Assembly: GCA_963851385.1 (NCBI GenBank)
Contig: CAWKPE010000017.1
Coordinates: 1 to 41,211 of the forward strand
DNA length: 41,211 nucleotides
Source of the DNA: CAWEFA01 sp963851385
GTDB taxonomy: Bacteria > Bacteroidota > Bacteroidia > Bacteroidales > DTGW01
Direction of reading: 5' to 3'
Below the pieces are notes generated by a model. That model searched no databases, had not been told where the DNA came from, and saw only the letters and a list, made by a program, of their open reading frames with translations. Positions 8,152 to 17,982 of the stretch are shown piece by piece. The position numbers and the translations under genes were made by a program. The number at the start of each line of letters is the position of its first letter. Within the stretch, counting starts at the first letter, position 1.

Positions 8152-8832
8152 ATGACGAAAAATAAAATGTTCTTGATATTATTGTCTTTATTAATTGGTT
8201 CTGTTAATGCACAAAGTCAAAAATATGCTAATAGCCAGTTTACATTATTTTCTTATGAAGTAAGCATTAATGAACGAATTAAAACTGAATTAAGTCCATA
8301 TGAAAATCTAATAACGTATAAACCTCAAGGTAAACAAGACAAGATTGAAGGTATGTTGATACATACCCTTTATAGTTTGGCAAGTAATATTTTGACGGAT
8401 ACTTTGAAAATTTTTATTTTACCTGTCGGAAGTTTAACTGATAAAGCAAAATATAACTCATATGGTTATCCTGAAATAAATATTCGAAAAGTTATAAAAC
8501 TCGCGGATACAAAATACTTTTTAAAAATAGAAGCCATTATAGAAAATGATATTATTGATTTACAAACAAAAAAAGAGAATAAGAATATTTTTAGACCTAA
8601 AATTATCGTCAAAATTGATATCTTCAATAAAGATGGATATTTACCTATTCAATCTTCCGTAGGTTCTGCTGAGGCCACAAGTTCAGTAAATATTACTCCT
8701 GAGTTTATAGCAGGAATGAACTTTATGGATGATTCAGTTGTCAAAAAACAAAATATGGAAACATTGAGAGATATCATGGCCAGGTCAATCACGGAAGCAA
8801 TTATCAAAATAAAATATAAAGGTGGTAAATAG
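8152..8832 (+). CDS. secreted protein of unknown function
   Basis: 226 residues with a clear signal peptide (KNKMFLILLSLLIGSVNAQ, cleavage after about residue 21). The remainder is mixed alpha/beta with no motif I recognise. It contains a strand-rich middle (KFLKIEA, KIIVKIDIFNKDG) and a helical C-terminus (METLRDIMARSITEAIIKIK). There are no further membrane segments and no Cys in the mature part, so it is probably a soluble periplasmic or secreted protein. It stands alone on its strand between the M23 peptidase and anmK, with gaps of 181 and 234 bp, so it is probably its own unit. Confidence 0.7.
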   Translation: MTKNKMFLILLSLLIGSVNAQSQKYANSQFTLFSYEVSINERIKTELSPYENLITYKPQGKQDKIEGMLIHTLYSLASNILTDTLKIFILPVGSLTDKAKYNSYGYPEINIRKVIKLADTKYFLKIEAIIENDIIDLQTKKENKNIFRPKIIVKIDIFNKDGYLPIQSSVGSAEATSSVNITPEFIAGMNFMDDSVVKKQNMETLRDIMARSITEAIIKIKYKGGK

Positions 8833-9066
8833 ATATATTGAAAATTCATTTAATTTATTTGGCTATTAATTTTCAATTAAAATATAGATAATAAATAGTA
8901 CGGACAAATTCAATCTCCTTGGTAATAATTAGATCAATACCAATAATAGATTTTAAGTATTTAAACAGTTATAGGAAAATATTACTATTTCTTATTTTAA
9001 CGATATAAAATAATGAGATTTTAATTGCTTAGATTACATTTTTGAACAGTTTATTTTTTAGATAAG

Positions 9067-10125
9067 GTGAAAAAATACAGGGTAATTGGAGTAATGTCTG
9101 GATCTTCATTAGATGGACTTGATATAGCCTTATGTGAGTTTGACAAATCAGATGATTCATGGAAAAGTAAAATTTGTAATGCAATTACTGTTCCTTATTC
9201 AGAAGAATGGAAAAACAGACTTTGGGATGCTTTTCACCTTTCAGGTTACGAATTAGCAAAGCTTGACATGGATTATGGTCATTACATTGGCCAGCAAATT
9301 AAGGATTTTATCAGATCGCATAAAAATAAAATTGACTTCATTTCTTCTCACGGACATACTATTTTTCATAATCCAAATGAAAGAGTCACACTGCAAATAG
9401 GTAATGCGGCTGCAATTGCTGCCACAACCTGTATTACTACAATTAGTAATTTCAGAGAACTTGATGTTGCTCTCAAGGGACAAGGTGCTCCCCTGGTACC
9501 AGTTGGTGACATGCAGCTTTTCAATGAATATGACTATTGTTTAAATCTAGGTGGTTTTGCCAATGTTTCATACGATTGGTACCGTAAGCGAGTTGCATAT
9601 GACATTTGTCCGGTAAATTTTATTATCAACAATTTATCTAAACAACTTGGATTCGAATATGACGAAGATGGTAAAGAAGCAGTTAAAGGTAAATTAAATG
9701 ATAAGTTATATAAGTCATTAAACCAATTGCAATACTATAAGCAAATGGCGCCTAAATCACTAGGAAGAGAATGGGTTGAGGCTGAGTTTTTGCCTGTCTT
9801 AGATAAATTTCAATGCAGCATAAACGATAAACTTAGAACTATTTATGAACATATTGCATTTCAACTTTCAAAATCATTCACGGGAGCTATTTCAAAAAAA
9901 ATTTTCATTACAGGCGGTGGTGCACATAATAAATTTCTAATCCAATTATTTAAAAAACATACTAATCATAAATTAATTATTCCTGATAAACTAATGATTG
10001 ATTATAAAGAAGCCTTTGTTTATGCTTTTTTAGGTGTACTAAGAATAAGAGAAGAAAATAATTGTTTATCTTCAGTTACAGGAGCAACCCATGATAGCAT
10101 TGGAGGTATAGTATTTAAAATCTGA
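9067..10125 (+). CDS. anmK: anhydro-N-acetylmuramic acid kinase
   Basis: 352 residues, usual length. The N-terminal GVMSGSSLDGLDIA is the AnmK phosphate-binding signature. SSHGHTIFH, a GAPLVPVGD motif, LNLGGFANVS and FITGGGAHN follow in the family order of the ASKHA kinase fold. The enzyme cleaves and phosphorylates 1,6-anhydro-MurNAc to MurNAc-6-phosphate in cytoplasmic recycling of cell-wall sugars. The start is GTG 9067; no ATG fits, and the signature begins at residue 7. No murQ etherase is adjacent. The nearby M23 peptidase and C69 dipeptidase share the cell-wall or peptide theme, but they are not in one operon. Confidence 0.95.
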   Translation: MKKYRVIGVMSGSSLDGLDIALCEFDKSDDSWKSKICNAITVPYSEEWKNRLWDAFHLSGYELAKLDMDYGHYIGQQIKDFIRSHKNKIDFISSHGHTIFHNPNERVTLQIGNAAAIAATTCITTISNFRELDVALKGQGAPLVPVGDMQLFNEYDYCLNLGGFANVSYDWYRKRVAYDICPVNFIINNLSKQLGFEYDEDGKEAVKGKLNDKLYKSLNQLQYYKQMAPKSLGREWVEAEFLPVLDKFQCSINDKLRTIYEHIAFQLSKSFTGAISKKIFITGGGAHNKFLIQLFKKHTNHKLIIPDKLMIDYKEAFVYAFLGVLRIREENNCLSSVTGATHDSIGGIVFKI

Positions 10126-10271
10126 ACTTGTTAACATTGTCATTAATGTCATAGTAATTTATAACAATTTAAAGTCAGATGTAAATATCTTCTAGTTATT
10201 ATAAAGTGAACTAAAAAAAATTAGTTTGTAGAAAAGGGTGAAACTCTTTTCAGAATTTCGCCTATTTTCTC

Positions 10272-10349
10272 AAACTAACTAACTAAACTAACTAAACTAA
10301 CTAAACTAACTAAACTAACTAAACTAACTAAACTAACTACTAACTAAAC
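10272..10349. repeat. 9-bp tandem repeat, AAACTAACT
   Basis: Six perfect back-to-back copies of AAACTAACT cover 10285-10338. A seventh, offset by an extra AACT, lies at 10272-10280, and a degenerate copy follows to 10349. It sits in the 612-bp gap between anmK and the C69 gene. The repeat has no spacers, so it is not a CRISPR. The unit is a multiple of 3, and copy number could vary by slippage. Nearby, AACTAA-A6-TTAGTT (about 10210-10227) can form a weak hairpin. Nothing else in 10126-10690 looks functional to me. Confidence 0.85.
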
Positions 10350-10692
10350 AAAATTTACTATATTATAAAATATCTATTATTATATGATACAAAATTAATT
10401 CGTTATACGTCCAAACTTTCTATATATTTTGTTAAGTATTCTTAAATAAAGTTGATTCAAATTACACTACAAAATTAAGTAACATACTGATAATAATACG
10501 TAAATAAGCTCGACTTGATTAAATTAATTACACCAGTAGCAATTATATGTTGATGAAATAATATTTGACATATATTAAATCAAATTCATTTTGACGAATA
10601 GAAAAAAAACTCTCCAAATTATTTATAAAAGCTGGCAATTATTTAAAATGATTTCTTATTAAAATTAAATTTCATTTGTTTTAATTTGATTA

Positions 10693-10724
10693 TTGGCAAT
10701 TCTTAACATATAAGTATAGTTTTG
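10693..10724 (+). promoter_or_regulatory. Bacteroidetes-type promoter of the C69 peptidase gene
   Basis: A TTG -33 element (10693-10695) is followed after 21 nt by TAGTTTTG (10717-10724), which matches TAnnTTTG. The ATG at 10738 is 13 nt further on, so the leader would be very short. Confidence 0.6.
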
Positions 10725-10737
10725 TAAAAAATATTTT

Positions 10738-12419
10738 ATGAAAACATTATCATATCTTAGAATCGTGCTTTTATTCAATTTTGTACTTTCGGTACAAGTT
10801 TACTCATGCACAAATATTCTTGTAAGTAAAGGAGCTTCATTTGATGGTTCCGTTATGATATCTTATGTTGCAGATTCCCATATTTTATACGGAGAATTAT
10901 ATTATAGACCTGCCAGCGATTATCCTTTGGGCACATTAATGCCAATTTATGATTGGGATTCAACTATTTATTTGGGAAAAATACGACAAGCTGTTCATAC
11001 ATATTCAGTAGTTGGAAATATTAATGAACATCAACTTACAATTGGAGAAACAACTTTTGGTGGACGTGAAGAACTTTTAGACAGGGCAGCAACTCTTGAT
11101 TACGGAAATCTTATTTATATTACTCTGCAAAGAGCTCGTACAGCACGTGCAGCTATTGATACAATAGCCAATCTTTTAAGTGAAAATGGCTATCACAGCG
11201 AAGGTGAGACATTTTCAATTGCTGACCAAAATGAAGTCTGGATAATGGACATTGTTGGAAAAGGTTCACCTGAAATAATTAAAAATAAAAATGGTGAAAT
11301 TATTGGAACCAAATATAGTAAAGGTGCAGTTTGGGTAGCCAGACGTATTCCGGATGGATATATTTGTGCACATGCTAACCAGTCACGTATTAAACAATTT
11401 CCATTAAATGATCCTAAAAACTGTGTTTACGCAAAAGATGTAATTTCATTTGCACGTGAAAAAGGCTGGTTTAAAGGAGATGATAAAGATTTTAGTTTTG
11501 CTGATGCATATGTACCCATTAATTACGAAGCTTTGCGATTATGCGAAGCCCGAGTTTATAGTATTTTCAGAAGAGCAGCAAGCTCACTGAACTTATCTGC
11601 AGACTATGTTGAAGGAAAAGATGGAGCTGCTCCTCTCCCATTATGGATCAAACCGGACAAAAAAATTGGTGTGAAAGAAATGATGGCATTAATGAGAGAT
11701 CATTATGAAGGTACAGACCTGGATATGACGAATGATTTTGGTGCCGGTCCTTTTAAATGTCCATACCGTTGGAGACCTCTTACATGGAAGGTTGATAGTG
11801 TAGAATATTTTAACGAAAGAGCTATTTCTACTCAACAAACAGGATTTTCATTTATTTCACAATCACGTTCATGGCTTCCCGACTGTATCGGAGGAATGGT
11901 ATGGTTTGGAGTTGATGATACTTATAGCACAGTATATATGCCAATATATTGCAGTACGCAGATTATTCCTGAATCACTGGCTCAGGGAAATGGCAATTTA
12001 TTTACATATTCAGAATCATCCGCTTTCTGGACATTTAATTTCGTTAGTAACTGGGCCTATACCAGGTATTGCGACATGATTATTGATATTCAGAAAATTC
12101 AACATGAATTAGAAAATAAGTTTATCATTCTTCAACCTGCTGTTGAAAAAACAGCTTTAGAATTATATAATGAAGGCAAAGCTAATATTGCCATTCAGTA
12201 TTTGAATGATTATTCTGTAAACCAGGTCTCAATTACAACAATCGCTGGAAAAAACTTGGACATGATCTTCTGGTCAAATATATAGACGGCAATGTAAAGG
12301 ATGATAAAGGCAATGTAACCCATCCACCTTATCCACAGTGGTGGTACAAAAAAATTATTGAGCAAGATACAGATCATTTTAAGATTAAAAAATTAAAAAG
12401 TGAAGTTGAAAAACCGTGA
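10738..12419 (+). CDS. secreted C69 family dipeptidase, frameshifted near the C-terminus
   Basis: A signal peptide (residues 1-23) ends just before Cys24, in SCTNILVSKGASFDGS. This is the hallmark of C69 dipeptidases, Ntn-hydrolases whose nucleophile is the N-terminal Cys exposed by processing. The middle carries GETTFGGREEL, HANQSRI and the C-terminal fold around PDCIGGMVWFGVDDT, all typical. The initial frame stops at 12285 after an atypical tail. Shifting frame at about 12240-12250 restores the family ending RWKKLGHDLLVKYIDGNVKD and a proper C-terminus to TGA 12417-12419. This points to one missing base and a true length of about 560 residues. It releases dipeptides in the periplasm; substrate unknown. 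Confidence 0.9.
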
Positions 12420-12512
12420 TAATTACCTAATATTTCTGCATCAGCAAATTATTTTTTATATTAGCGTTTCTATTGGTATATATTGTTGAGTAATCATTCA
12501 TTGATTCTACTT

Positions 12513-13952
12513 ATGCTTAAAAGACAATATGCTTTTTTGTTATTAATTTCATTATTAGTAATATTGTTTATTTCCTGCCGTGGTAATCTTACTATTAAGT
12601 GGTGGACCAGCACGACTACAAAGCTTTGGGAAGAACAAAGAAATATTCTTCTTGAACCAGCCGATTCTTCAGCAAACTTTGATGTGGAAATTTTCACGGA
12701 TAGTATCCAGCAGAAAGTTGACGGTTTTGGAGGTTGCTTCAACGAATATGGTTGGAACGCTTTATCCAGTTTGAATGATGTAAACCGTGAGCAAGTATTA
12801 AAAATGATATTTAGTCCTAAAATTGGACTCAATTTTAATATTTGCCGTATGCCAATTGGAGCTAATGATTTTTCAAATGGCTATTATTCTCTTGATGATT
12901 CAATAAATGATTATTCTTTAGATTACTTTAGTATTGATAGAGATAAAAAAGCACTTATACCTTATATTAAATCTGCCTTACGTTATCAGAAACATCTTAA
13001 GATTTGGGGATCGCCTTGGACACCACCGGCATGGATGAAAATAAATGGTAATTATGCCTGTGCAACATCAAAGAAAAACTATTTTAAACCAGAATTACAA
13101 GGAAAAGAAGGTACAGATTTAATTCGTAATAATGATACAATTCTTAAATCATATGCAAAATATTTTGTAAAATACGTCAAGTCTTATAAAGAAGAAGGAA
13201 TAAAAATTTATGCCATTCAAGTGCAAAACGAGTTCAATTCCTGTCAGATATTTCCGAGCTGTACCTGGACATCTTCAACTTTAGCTAAATTTATAGGTAA
13301 TTTTCTTGGACCCCAGTTCAAGAAAGAACACATAAAAACAGAAATATGGTTTGGCACAATTGAAAGACCTGAAATTAAAATTATTGATACTGTTTTGAAA
13401 GATGAGAAATGCAGGAACTATATTAAAGGTTTAGGCTTTCAATGGGGAGGTATAGGTGCCGTTGATTCAGCGCAATTCAAATATCCTGACTTTAAGCTTA
13501 TGCAAACTGAGAATGAATGTGGTAATGGTTCGAATGATTGGAAAGCTGCTGAATATGCATTCAGATCAATGAAACACTACTTTAGTTGTGGAATAAATTC
13601 ATATTTGTATTGGAACATGATCCTGGATGAAACTGGGAAAAGTCATTGGGGCTGGAAACAGAATTCATTAATAACAATTAATACAAAGAATAATAAAATA
13701 ACATATAATCCTGACTATTTCCTTTTTAAACATTTCTCTTATTTTATTGAGCCAGGATCGATAAAAGTATTGACCAAAGGGAAATTTGATGATATTCTCG
13801 CGTTTGTTACACCCAGAAATGATTTAATTATTGTAGTTGCTAATATATCTTCAATGCCTAAAATTTTAAGAATGAAAATAGGCAATAAATTAATTGAAAC
13901 TGCAGTTCCAAAGAGCTCATTTAGCACATTTGTCTATTTTAATGCAATTTAA
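12513..13952 (+). CDS. glycoside hydrolase family 30 lipoprotein
   Basis: From ATG 12513 the protein has 479 residues. A lipoprotein signal peptide runs to Cys22 (LLVILFISC). A frame start 30 nt earlier (TTG) would add a poor leader. GH30 features follow in order: VDGFGGCFNEYGWNAL, CRMPIGANDFS, KIWGSPWTPPAWMK, the acid/base Glu in IQVQNEFNSC (about Glu240) and the nucleophile Glu in MQTENECGNGSNDW (about Glu333), then a short beta-sandwich tail. GH30 enzymes retain configuration and act on beta-glucosyl or related chains. The TExECG-GSNDW region reminds me of beta-1,6-glucanase-like members, but that is a weak inference. No SusC/SusD pair is nearby, so this is not a classical polysaccharide utilisation locus. 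Confidence 0.9.
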   Translation: MLKRQYAFLLLISLLVILFISCRGNLTIKWWTSTTTKLWEEQRNILLEPADSSANFDVEIFTDSIQQKVDGFGGCFNEYGWNALSSLNDVNREQVLKMIFSPKIGLNFNICRMPIGANDFSNGYYSLDDSINDYSLDYFSIDRDKKALIPYIKSALRYQKHLKIWGSPWTPPAWMKINGNYACATSKKNYFKPELQGKEGTDLIRNNDTILKSYAKYFVKYVKSYKEEGIKIYAIQVQNEFNSCQIFPSCTWTSSTLAKFIGNFLGPQFKKEHIKTEIWFGTIERPEIKIIDTVLKDEKCRNYIKGLGFQWGGIGAVDSAQFKYPDFKLMQTENECGNGSNDWKAAEYAFRSMKHYFSCGINSYLYWNMILDETGKSHWGWKQNSLITINTKNNKITYNPDYFLFKHFSYFIEPGSIKVLTKGKFDDILAFVTPRNDLIIVVANISSMPKILRMKIGNKLIETAVPKSSFSTFVYFNAI

Positions 13953-14022
13953 AATAAGTATTTCACTGTTATAATATAAACCATAATCCTTTTAAAAGTT
14001 TTTGCTTTCAAAACTACCTAAG

Positions 14023-16449
14023 ATGATTATTAATTATTTAAAAGTATCGTATCGTGGGCTTATCAGGCAAAAGCTTTATGCAATTATCAATATTACGGGA
14101 CTTGCTGTTGGCTTGACATGCAGCCTGCTCATAGGATTATATGTTTTAAATGAATTTAGTTTTGACAAGTTCCATAAAAAGGCTGATCGCATTTACCGTA
14201 TTACGCTAAATTGCCGATTGGGAACAAATAATTTTAATGGTCCTGTTTCTGCTTCACCTATGTCTAAAACATTAATTAAGGAGTTTCCAGAAGTTGAATC
14301 AGCTGTTCGCCTTTTCCCTCTTAGCAACAGGTGTATTCAATGTAATCATCAAATTCATTATGAAGACAGGTTTTTATATGCTGACTCTAACTTCTTTGAT
14401 ATTTTCGATTTTAAATTCGTAAAAGGTGACCCGGAAACTGCATTAAGCAAACCTAATAGTGCTGTCATCAATCAATCTGAAGCAAAGAAATATTTTGGAA
14501 ATATAAATCCAATTGGTAAAACTTTTAAAATTCGAAACAGTGATAAATTACTATTTGAAATAACGGGAGTTATTGAAGATATGCCTGATAACAGCCATTT
14601 TCACTTTGACATTATTGCATCCAGCAGAGCTATTTCGGATGCTAATAGTCAATATTGGATTAATAACAATAATTACACATATTTCGTTCTAAAAGCAGGA
14701 TGCAATCCAAAAGTAATCGAGAGTAAATTTCCTGATCTGGTTAAACGATATGTTCTACCTCAAATCCGGGAATTTTATGATGCTAAAATTAAAGACATTT
14801 TTAATTCTAAATACGAATATAGTTTCCATATTCAAAAATTAACTAATATACATTTGAATTCAAATTTAGGTTATGAACTTGAACCTAATGGTAATATAAT
14901 ATATGATTATATATTCATAATTGTTGCTCTTTTTATATTAATAATTGCTTGCATTAATTTTATCAATCTTTCAACTGCACATTCTATAAATCGCGCCAAA
15001 GAAGTTGGAATTAGAAAAGTATTAGGATCAACAAGAAACTACATTATAATTCAATTCCTTGCTGAAACTATTTTGTTATGTTTTATTGCGGTAATATTTG
15101 CATTGTTTTTATCAGAATTATTGATTCCATCATTTAACAGCTTGTTTGGCTTAAAACTTAATTTAAACATCCTGGAAAATAAAACTATTCTTCCAATTAT
15201 TATAGGTTTTATTTTAATAACAGGAATAATAGCCGGAGCATATCCAGCCTTTTATCTCTCACGTTTTGTTCCTGTTGAAGTTTTAAAAGGTCTAGTAAAC
15301 AAAAGAGCTACAAACGCTGCTATGCGAAATATTTTAGTAGTTTTTCAATTTTGTATATCAATTATTATTATTCTGGGTACCATCACAATACACAATCAAT
15401 TGCGATTTATCCAGAATAAAAGACTTGGTTTTGATAAGGATCAAATATTGGTAATTGAAAAAACAAATCCAATAAAAAAAGATATTAGAAATTTCATGAA
15501 CGACTTAAAGACAAAAACTTGCATTAAAGAAGTCACGCTTTCTAATGGTATTCCTGGAAGAATTTATTCTAATAGCGGCTTTATGCTTAAAGGTGAACCA
15601 AATGAAAAAACATTTTTGTTTTCATTTATTTTCACTGATTATAATTATTTAAAAACTATGGGAATCCCTTTGACAAAAGGTCGTTTTTTCTCAAGCAATA
15701 TTCCTTCTGATTCTTCAGCAATTGTAATCAATGAAACGACAGTAAAATATTTAGGTATTAAAAATCCGGTCGGTCATATATTAATTTCTCCCGCACCGTT
15801 ACCTAACCAGAGACAAATGTTAACAATAATAGGTGTTGTTAAAGATTTTAATTTTGAAAGCCTTCATAAAAATATAAATCCTTTATTATTAGCTTTATCA
15901 AATAATTCTTATGACGGTTATGTTACTATCCGGATTGCACCCGGGAAAAACAACGATGCTTTACAATATATTCAAAGTACATGGAATAAATACACAACAA
16001 GTGCACCTCTTATGTATTTCTATTTTAACCAGGAATTTAATAAGCTCTATAAATCAGAATATAAAATTCGCGGAATTATGTCTCTTTTTTCATTTCTTGC
16101 AATTTTTATTGCTTGCATGGGCTTATTTGGACTAATAGCTTATACAACAGAAAAACGAACAAAAGAAATTGGAATAAGAAAAATCATGGGTTCCTCAATA
16201 CTAAATATAATTGGATTATTGTCAAAAGATACAGCGATATTAGTGTTAATAGCATCTGCAATAGCAATTCCTTTTGCATGGTATTTCATGTTTCTTTGGC
16301 TTGAAGATTATGCATACCGGATAAAGTTAAACCTGCTAATGTTTTTACTTATATGTATTTTTGCGCTATTAATTGCAATGATAACTATTATTTTTCAAGC
16401 CTATATTGCTGCAAGACGCAATCCTGTTGATGCATTAAGATATGAATAA
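14023..16449 (+). CDS. ABC transporter permease, FtsX/MacB type
   Basis: 808 residues from ATG 14023 (MIINYLKVSYRGLIRQKLYA), which places the first membrane helix at about residues 20-40. It has the Bacteroidetes eight-helix layout: one helix, a large periplasmic MacB_PCD-like domain (about 50-270), three helices (about 285-410) forming FtsX core 1 with REVGIRKVLGS-like motif KEVGIRKVLGS, a fourth helix after NAAMRNILVVFQF, a second periplasmic domain (about 455-660), and a second FtsX core with KEIGIRKIMGS. Proteins of this kind couple ATP hydrolysis to work on lipoproteins, peptides or the envelope rather than ordinary solute import. No ATPase or membrane-fusion gene is adjacent. It follows GH30 by 70 bp. 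Confidence 0.9.
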   Translation: MIINYLKVSYRGLIRQKLYAIINITGLAVGLTCSLLIGLYVLNEFSFDKFHKKADRIYRITLNCRLGTNNFNGPVSASPMSKTLIKEFPEVESAVRLFPLSNRCIQCNHQIHYEDRFLYADSNFFDIFDFKFVKGDPETALSKPNSAVINQSEAKKYFGNINPIGKTFKIRNSDKLLFEITGVIEDMPDNSHFHFDIIASSRAISDANSQYWINNNNYTYFVLKAGCNPKVIESKFPDLVKRYVLPQIREFYDAKIKDIFNSKYEYSFHIQKLTNIHLNSNLGYELEPNGNIIYDYIFIIVALFILIIACINFINLSTAHSINRAKEVGIRKVLGSTRNYIIIQFLAETILLCFIAVIFALFLSELLIPSFNSLFGLKLNLNILENKTILPIIIGFILITGIIAGAYPAFYLSRFVPVEVLKGLVNKRATNAAMRNILVVFQFCISIIIILGTITIHNQLRFIQNKRLGFDKDQILVIEKTNPIKKDIRNFMNDLKTKTCIKEVTLSNGIPGRIYSNSGFMLKGEPNEKTFLFSFIFTDYNYLKTMGIPLTKGRFFSSNIPSDSSAIVINETTVKYLGIKNPVGHILISPAPLPNQRQMLTIIGVVKDFNFESLHKNINPLLLALSNNSYDGYVTIRIAPGKNNDALQYIQSTWNKYTTSAPLMYFYFNQEFNKLYKSEYKIRGIMSLFSFLAIFIACMGLFGLIAYTTEKRTKEIGIRKIMGSSILNIIGLLSKDTAILVLIASAIAIPFAWYFMFLWLEDYAYRIKLNLLMFLLICIFALLIAMITIIFQAYIAARRNPVDALRYE

Positions 16450-16485
16450 TAAGGGCATCTCTAATAACTAAATTTCAGAAATATA

Positions 16486-16542
16486 TAGATGCAAGTTTCA
16501 TGATACAGGATATATTGATATCAGGATTTTTCTTGCATCCTG
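16486..16542 (+). terminator. hairpin after the permease gene
   Basis: GATGCAAG at about 16488-16495 pairs with CTTGCATC at about 16533-16540. Inner arms ATGATACAGGA and TCCTGCATCAT partly compete for pairing. A T-rich stretch lies inside rather than after the stem, so it is a poor intrinsic terminator and may be a degenerate intergenic repeat. Confidence 0.35.
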
Positions 16543-16701
16543 CATCATATATCTTTTAATAAAAAATGAATTTTTTGAAGTTCCCATAAGTCAAGGTCAT
16601 TATAAAAAATAAGTATCTTCGACTTTTTTAACCAAAACATTTATTTTTGTTTCGAATGAACAATCAATATTTAATTCAGGTTTAAAAAGAAATTTCAAGA
16701 A

Positions 16702-17877
16702 ATGAAGCACCATGTTATTATTATTTTTTTCACTATTTTCTTTAGTGTGTATTTTGCAGCCAACTATTATATATTTATCAGAGGATGGCAAGCTTTACCG
16801 CAAGGATATTTACTAAAATATTTATATGAATTTTTATTTGTTCTTTTTTCAATATCTTTTGTCATTGGACGTTTTGCAGATCGCATTTCTCATTCTGAAT
16901 TAAACCATCTTTTCATTTGGATTGGATCTTTTTGGTTGGCTGCATTGATTTATTTTTTCTTAATTATTTTATTAGTAGATATAGTGAAACTTACAAATTA
17001 CGGATTTCATTTTTTACCCTCACAAAATACTTTAGAATATGGCAAAATTAAAATTATTACTTTTTTATTTTCAATAATCATAGTTTGTTTTTTACTTACA
17101 ATTGGCTTCATCAATGCCAATAATACAAGAATTACAAGAATAGAAATTCAGACCGAAAAAAACTTAAAGAATAAAGAAAAAGTTAAAATAGTTGCAGTTA
17201 CCGATATTCATCTTGGAACTTTAATTGCGCAAAAAAGGTTAAAAAAGTTGACTGAATTAGTCAATAAAGAAAATCCTGATATTATTTTGCTTGCAGGCGA
17301 TATTCTTGATGAAGTTCAAACACCAATATATAATGAAAATATTGGAGCACCTTTAAAAAATTTAAAAGCATCAATGGGAATATATGCCATCAATGGAAAT
17401 CATGAATATATTGGAGGAATTAACCGGGCAGTAAAATATATTGAATCTTTAGACATCAAATTATTACGTGATACTTCAGTAGAAGTCAATGAAATGTTTG
17501 AGATAATTGGCCGTGAAGACAGAGATATGCAGCGATTTACAGGTAAACAACGTAAAACTAAAGAAGAACTGATAAAAAATCTTGACAAGTCTAAATTCTT
17601 GATTTTGATGGATCATCAACCTTACGATCTTCAAAAAACAGCTGATCTCAATATTGATTTACAAATTTCAGGACATACTCACCATGGTCAACTTTGGCCT
17701 ATTAATTATATTACCGACGCAGTTTATGAATTAAGTTACGGTTATTTAACTAAAGGTAAAACGCACTTTTATGTATCTTCAGGATTTGGCACTTGGGGAC
17801 CGCCTGTTCGTATTGGAACTATCCCTGAAATAGTTGTCATTACTATCAAGCCTTTAATTAAATCATCAATTATTTAG
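16702..17877 (+). CDS. membrane-anchored metallophosphoesterase (YkuE-like)
   Basis: 391 residues. Four hydrophobic helices fill about residues 1-145 (for example VIIIFFTIFFSVYFAANYYI and IITFLFSIIIVCFLLTIGFI). A calcineurin-like phosphoesterase domain then shows every metal-binding block: VTDIHLGT, LLAGDILDE, INGNHEYIGG, LMDHQPYDL and SGHTHHGQLWP. The family includes phosphohydrolases acting on lipids, such as UDP-diacylglucosamine hydrolases, and other phosphoesters; the substrate cannot be read here. The membrane part suggests a lipid or envelope substrate. ATG 16702 begins directly before the first helix. It is monocistronic by spacing (252 bp before, 105 bp after). Confidence 0.9.
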   Translation: MKHHVIIIFFTIFFSVYFAANYYIFIRGWQALPQGYLLKYLYEFLFVLFSISFVIGRFADRISHSELNHLFIWIGSFWLAALIYFFLIILLVDIVKLTNYGFHFLPSQNTLEYGKIKIITFLFSIIIVCFLLTIGFINANNTRITRIEIQTEKNLKNKEKVKIVAVTDIHLGTLIAQKRLKKLTELVNKENPDIILLAGDILDEVQTPIYNENIGAPLKNLKASMGIYAINGNHEYIGGINRAVKYIESLDIKLLRDTSVEVNEMFEIIGREDRDMQRFTGKQRKTKEELIKNLDKSKFLILMDHQPYDLQKTADLNIDLQISGHTHHGQLWPINYITDAVYELSYGYLTKGKTHFYVSSGFGTWGPPVRIGTIPEIVVITIKPLIKSSII

Positions 17878-17943
17878 TACCAACATATTTTATTGAATAA
17901 AAAAAAGCATATTCTTGCAAAAAAAAATATTTATCTTTAACAG

Positions 17944-17959
17944 TTCTGAGTACTCAGAA
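17944..17959. promoter_or_regulatory. perfect 16-bp palindrome, possible operator
   Basis: TTCTGAGTACTCAGAA is its own reverse complement, ends 23 bp before the ATG of the SiaC paralog and starts 4 nt after a near-consensus -7 box (TATCTTTA, 17932-17939). This placement would overlap the transcription start, as expected for a dimeric repressor site. No regulator is identified. Confidence 0.5.
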
Positions 17960-17982
17960 AATTAAGTATATAATGAAAATTT

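Noticed and set aside
10272..10349. CRISPR array
   Set aside because: Copies are contiguous 9-bp units without spacers, and no cas genes are present.
12494..12832. 112-codon minus-strand ORF
   Set aside because: It lies wholly antisense to the GH30 gene, whose catalytic motifs establish the plus-strand frame.
10738..13952. Polysaccharide utilisation locus
   Set aside because: There is one GH30 enzyme but no SusC/SusD pair, sensor or further glycosidases nearby.
16600..16791. 63-codon ORF on the minus strand
   Set aside because: It covers the start of the metallophosphoesterase antisense and has no recognisable features.
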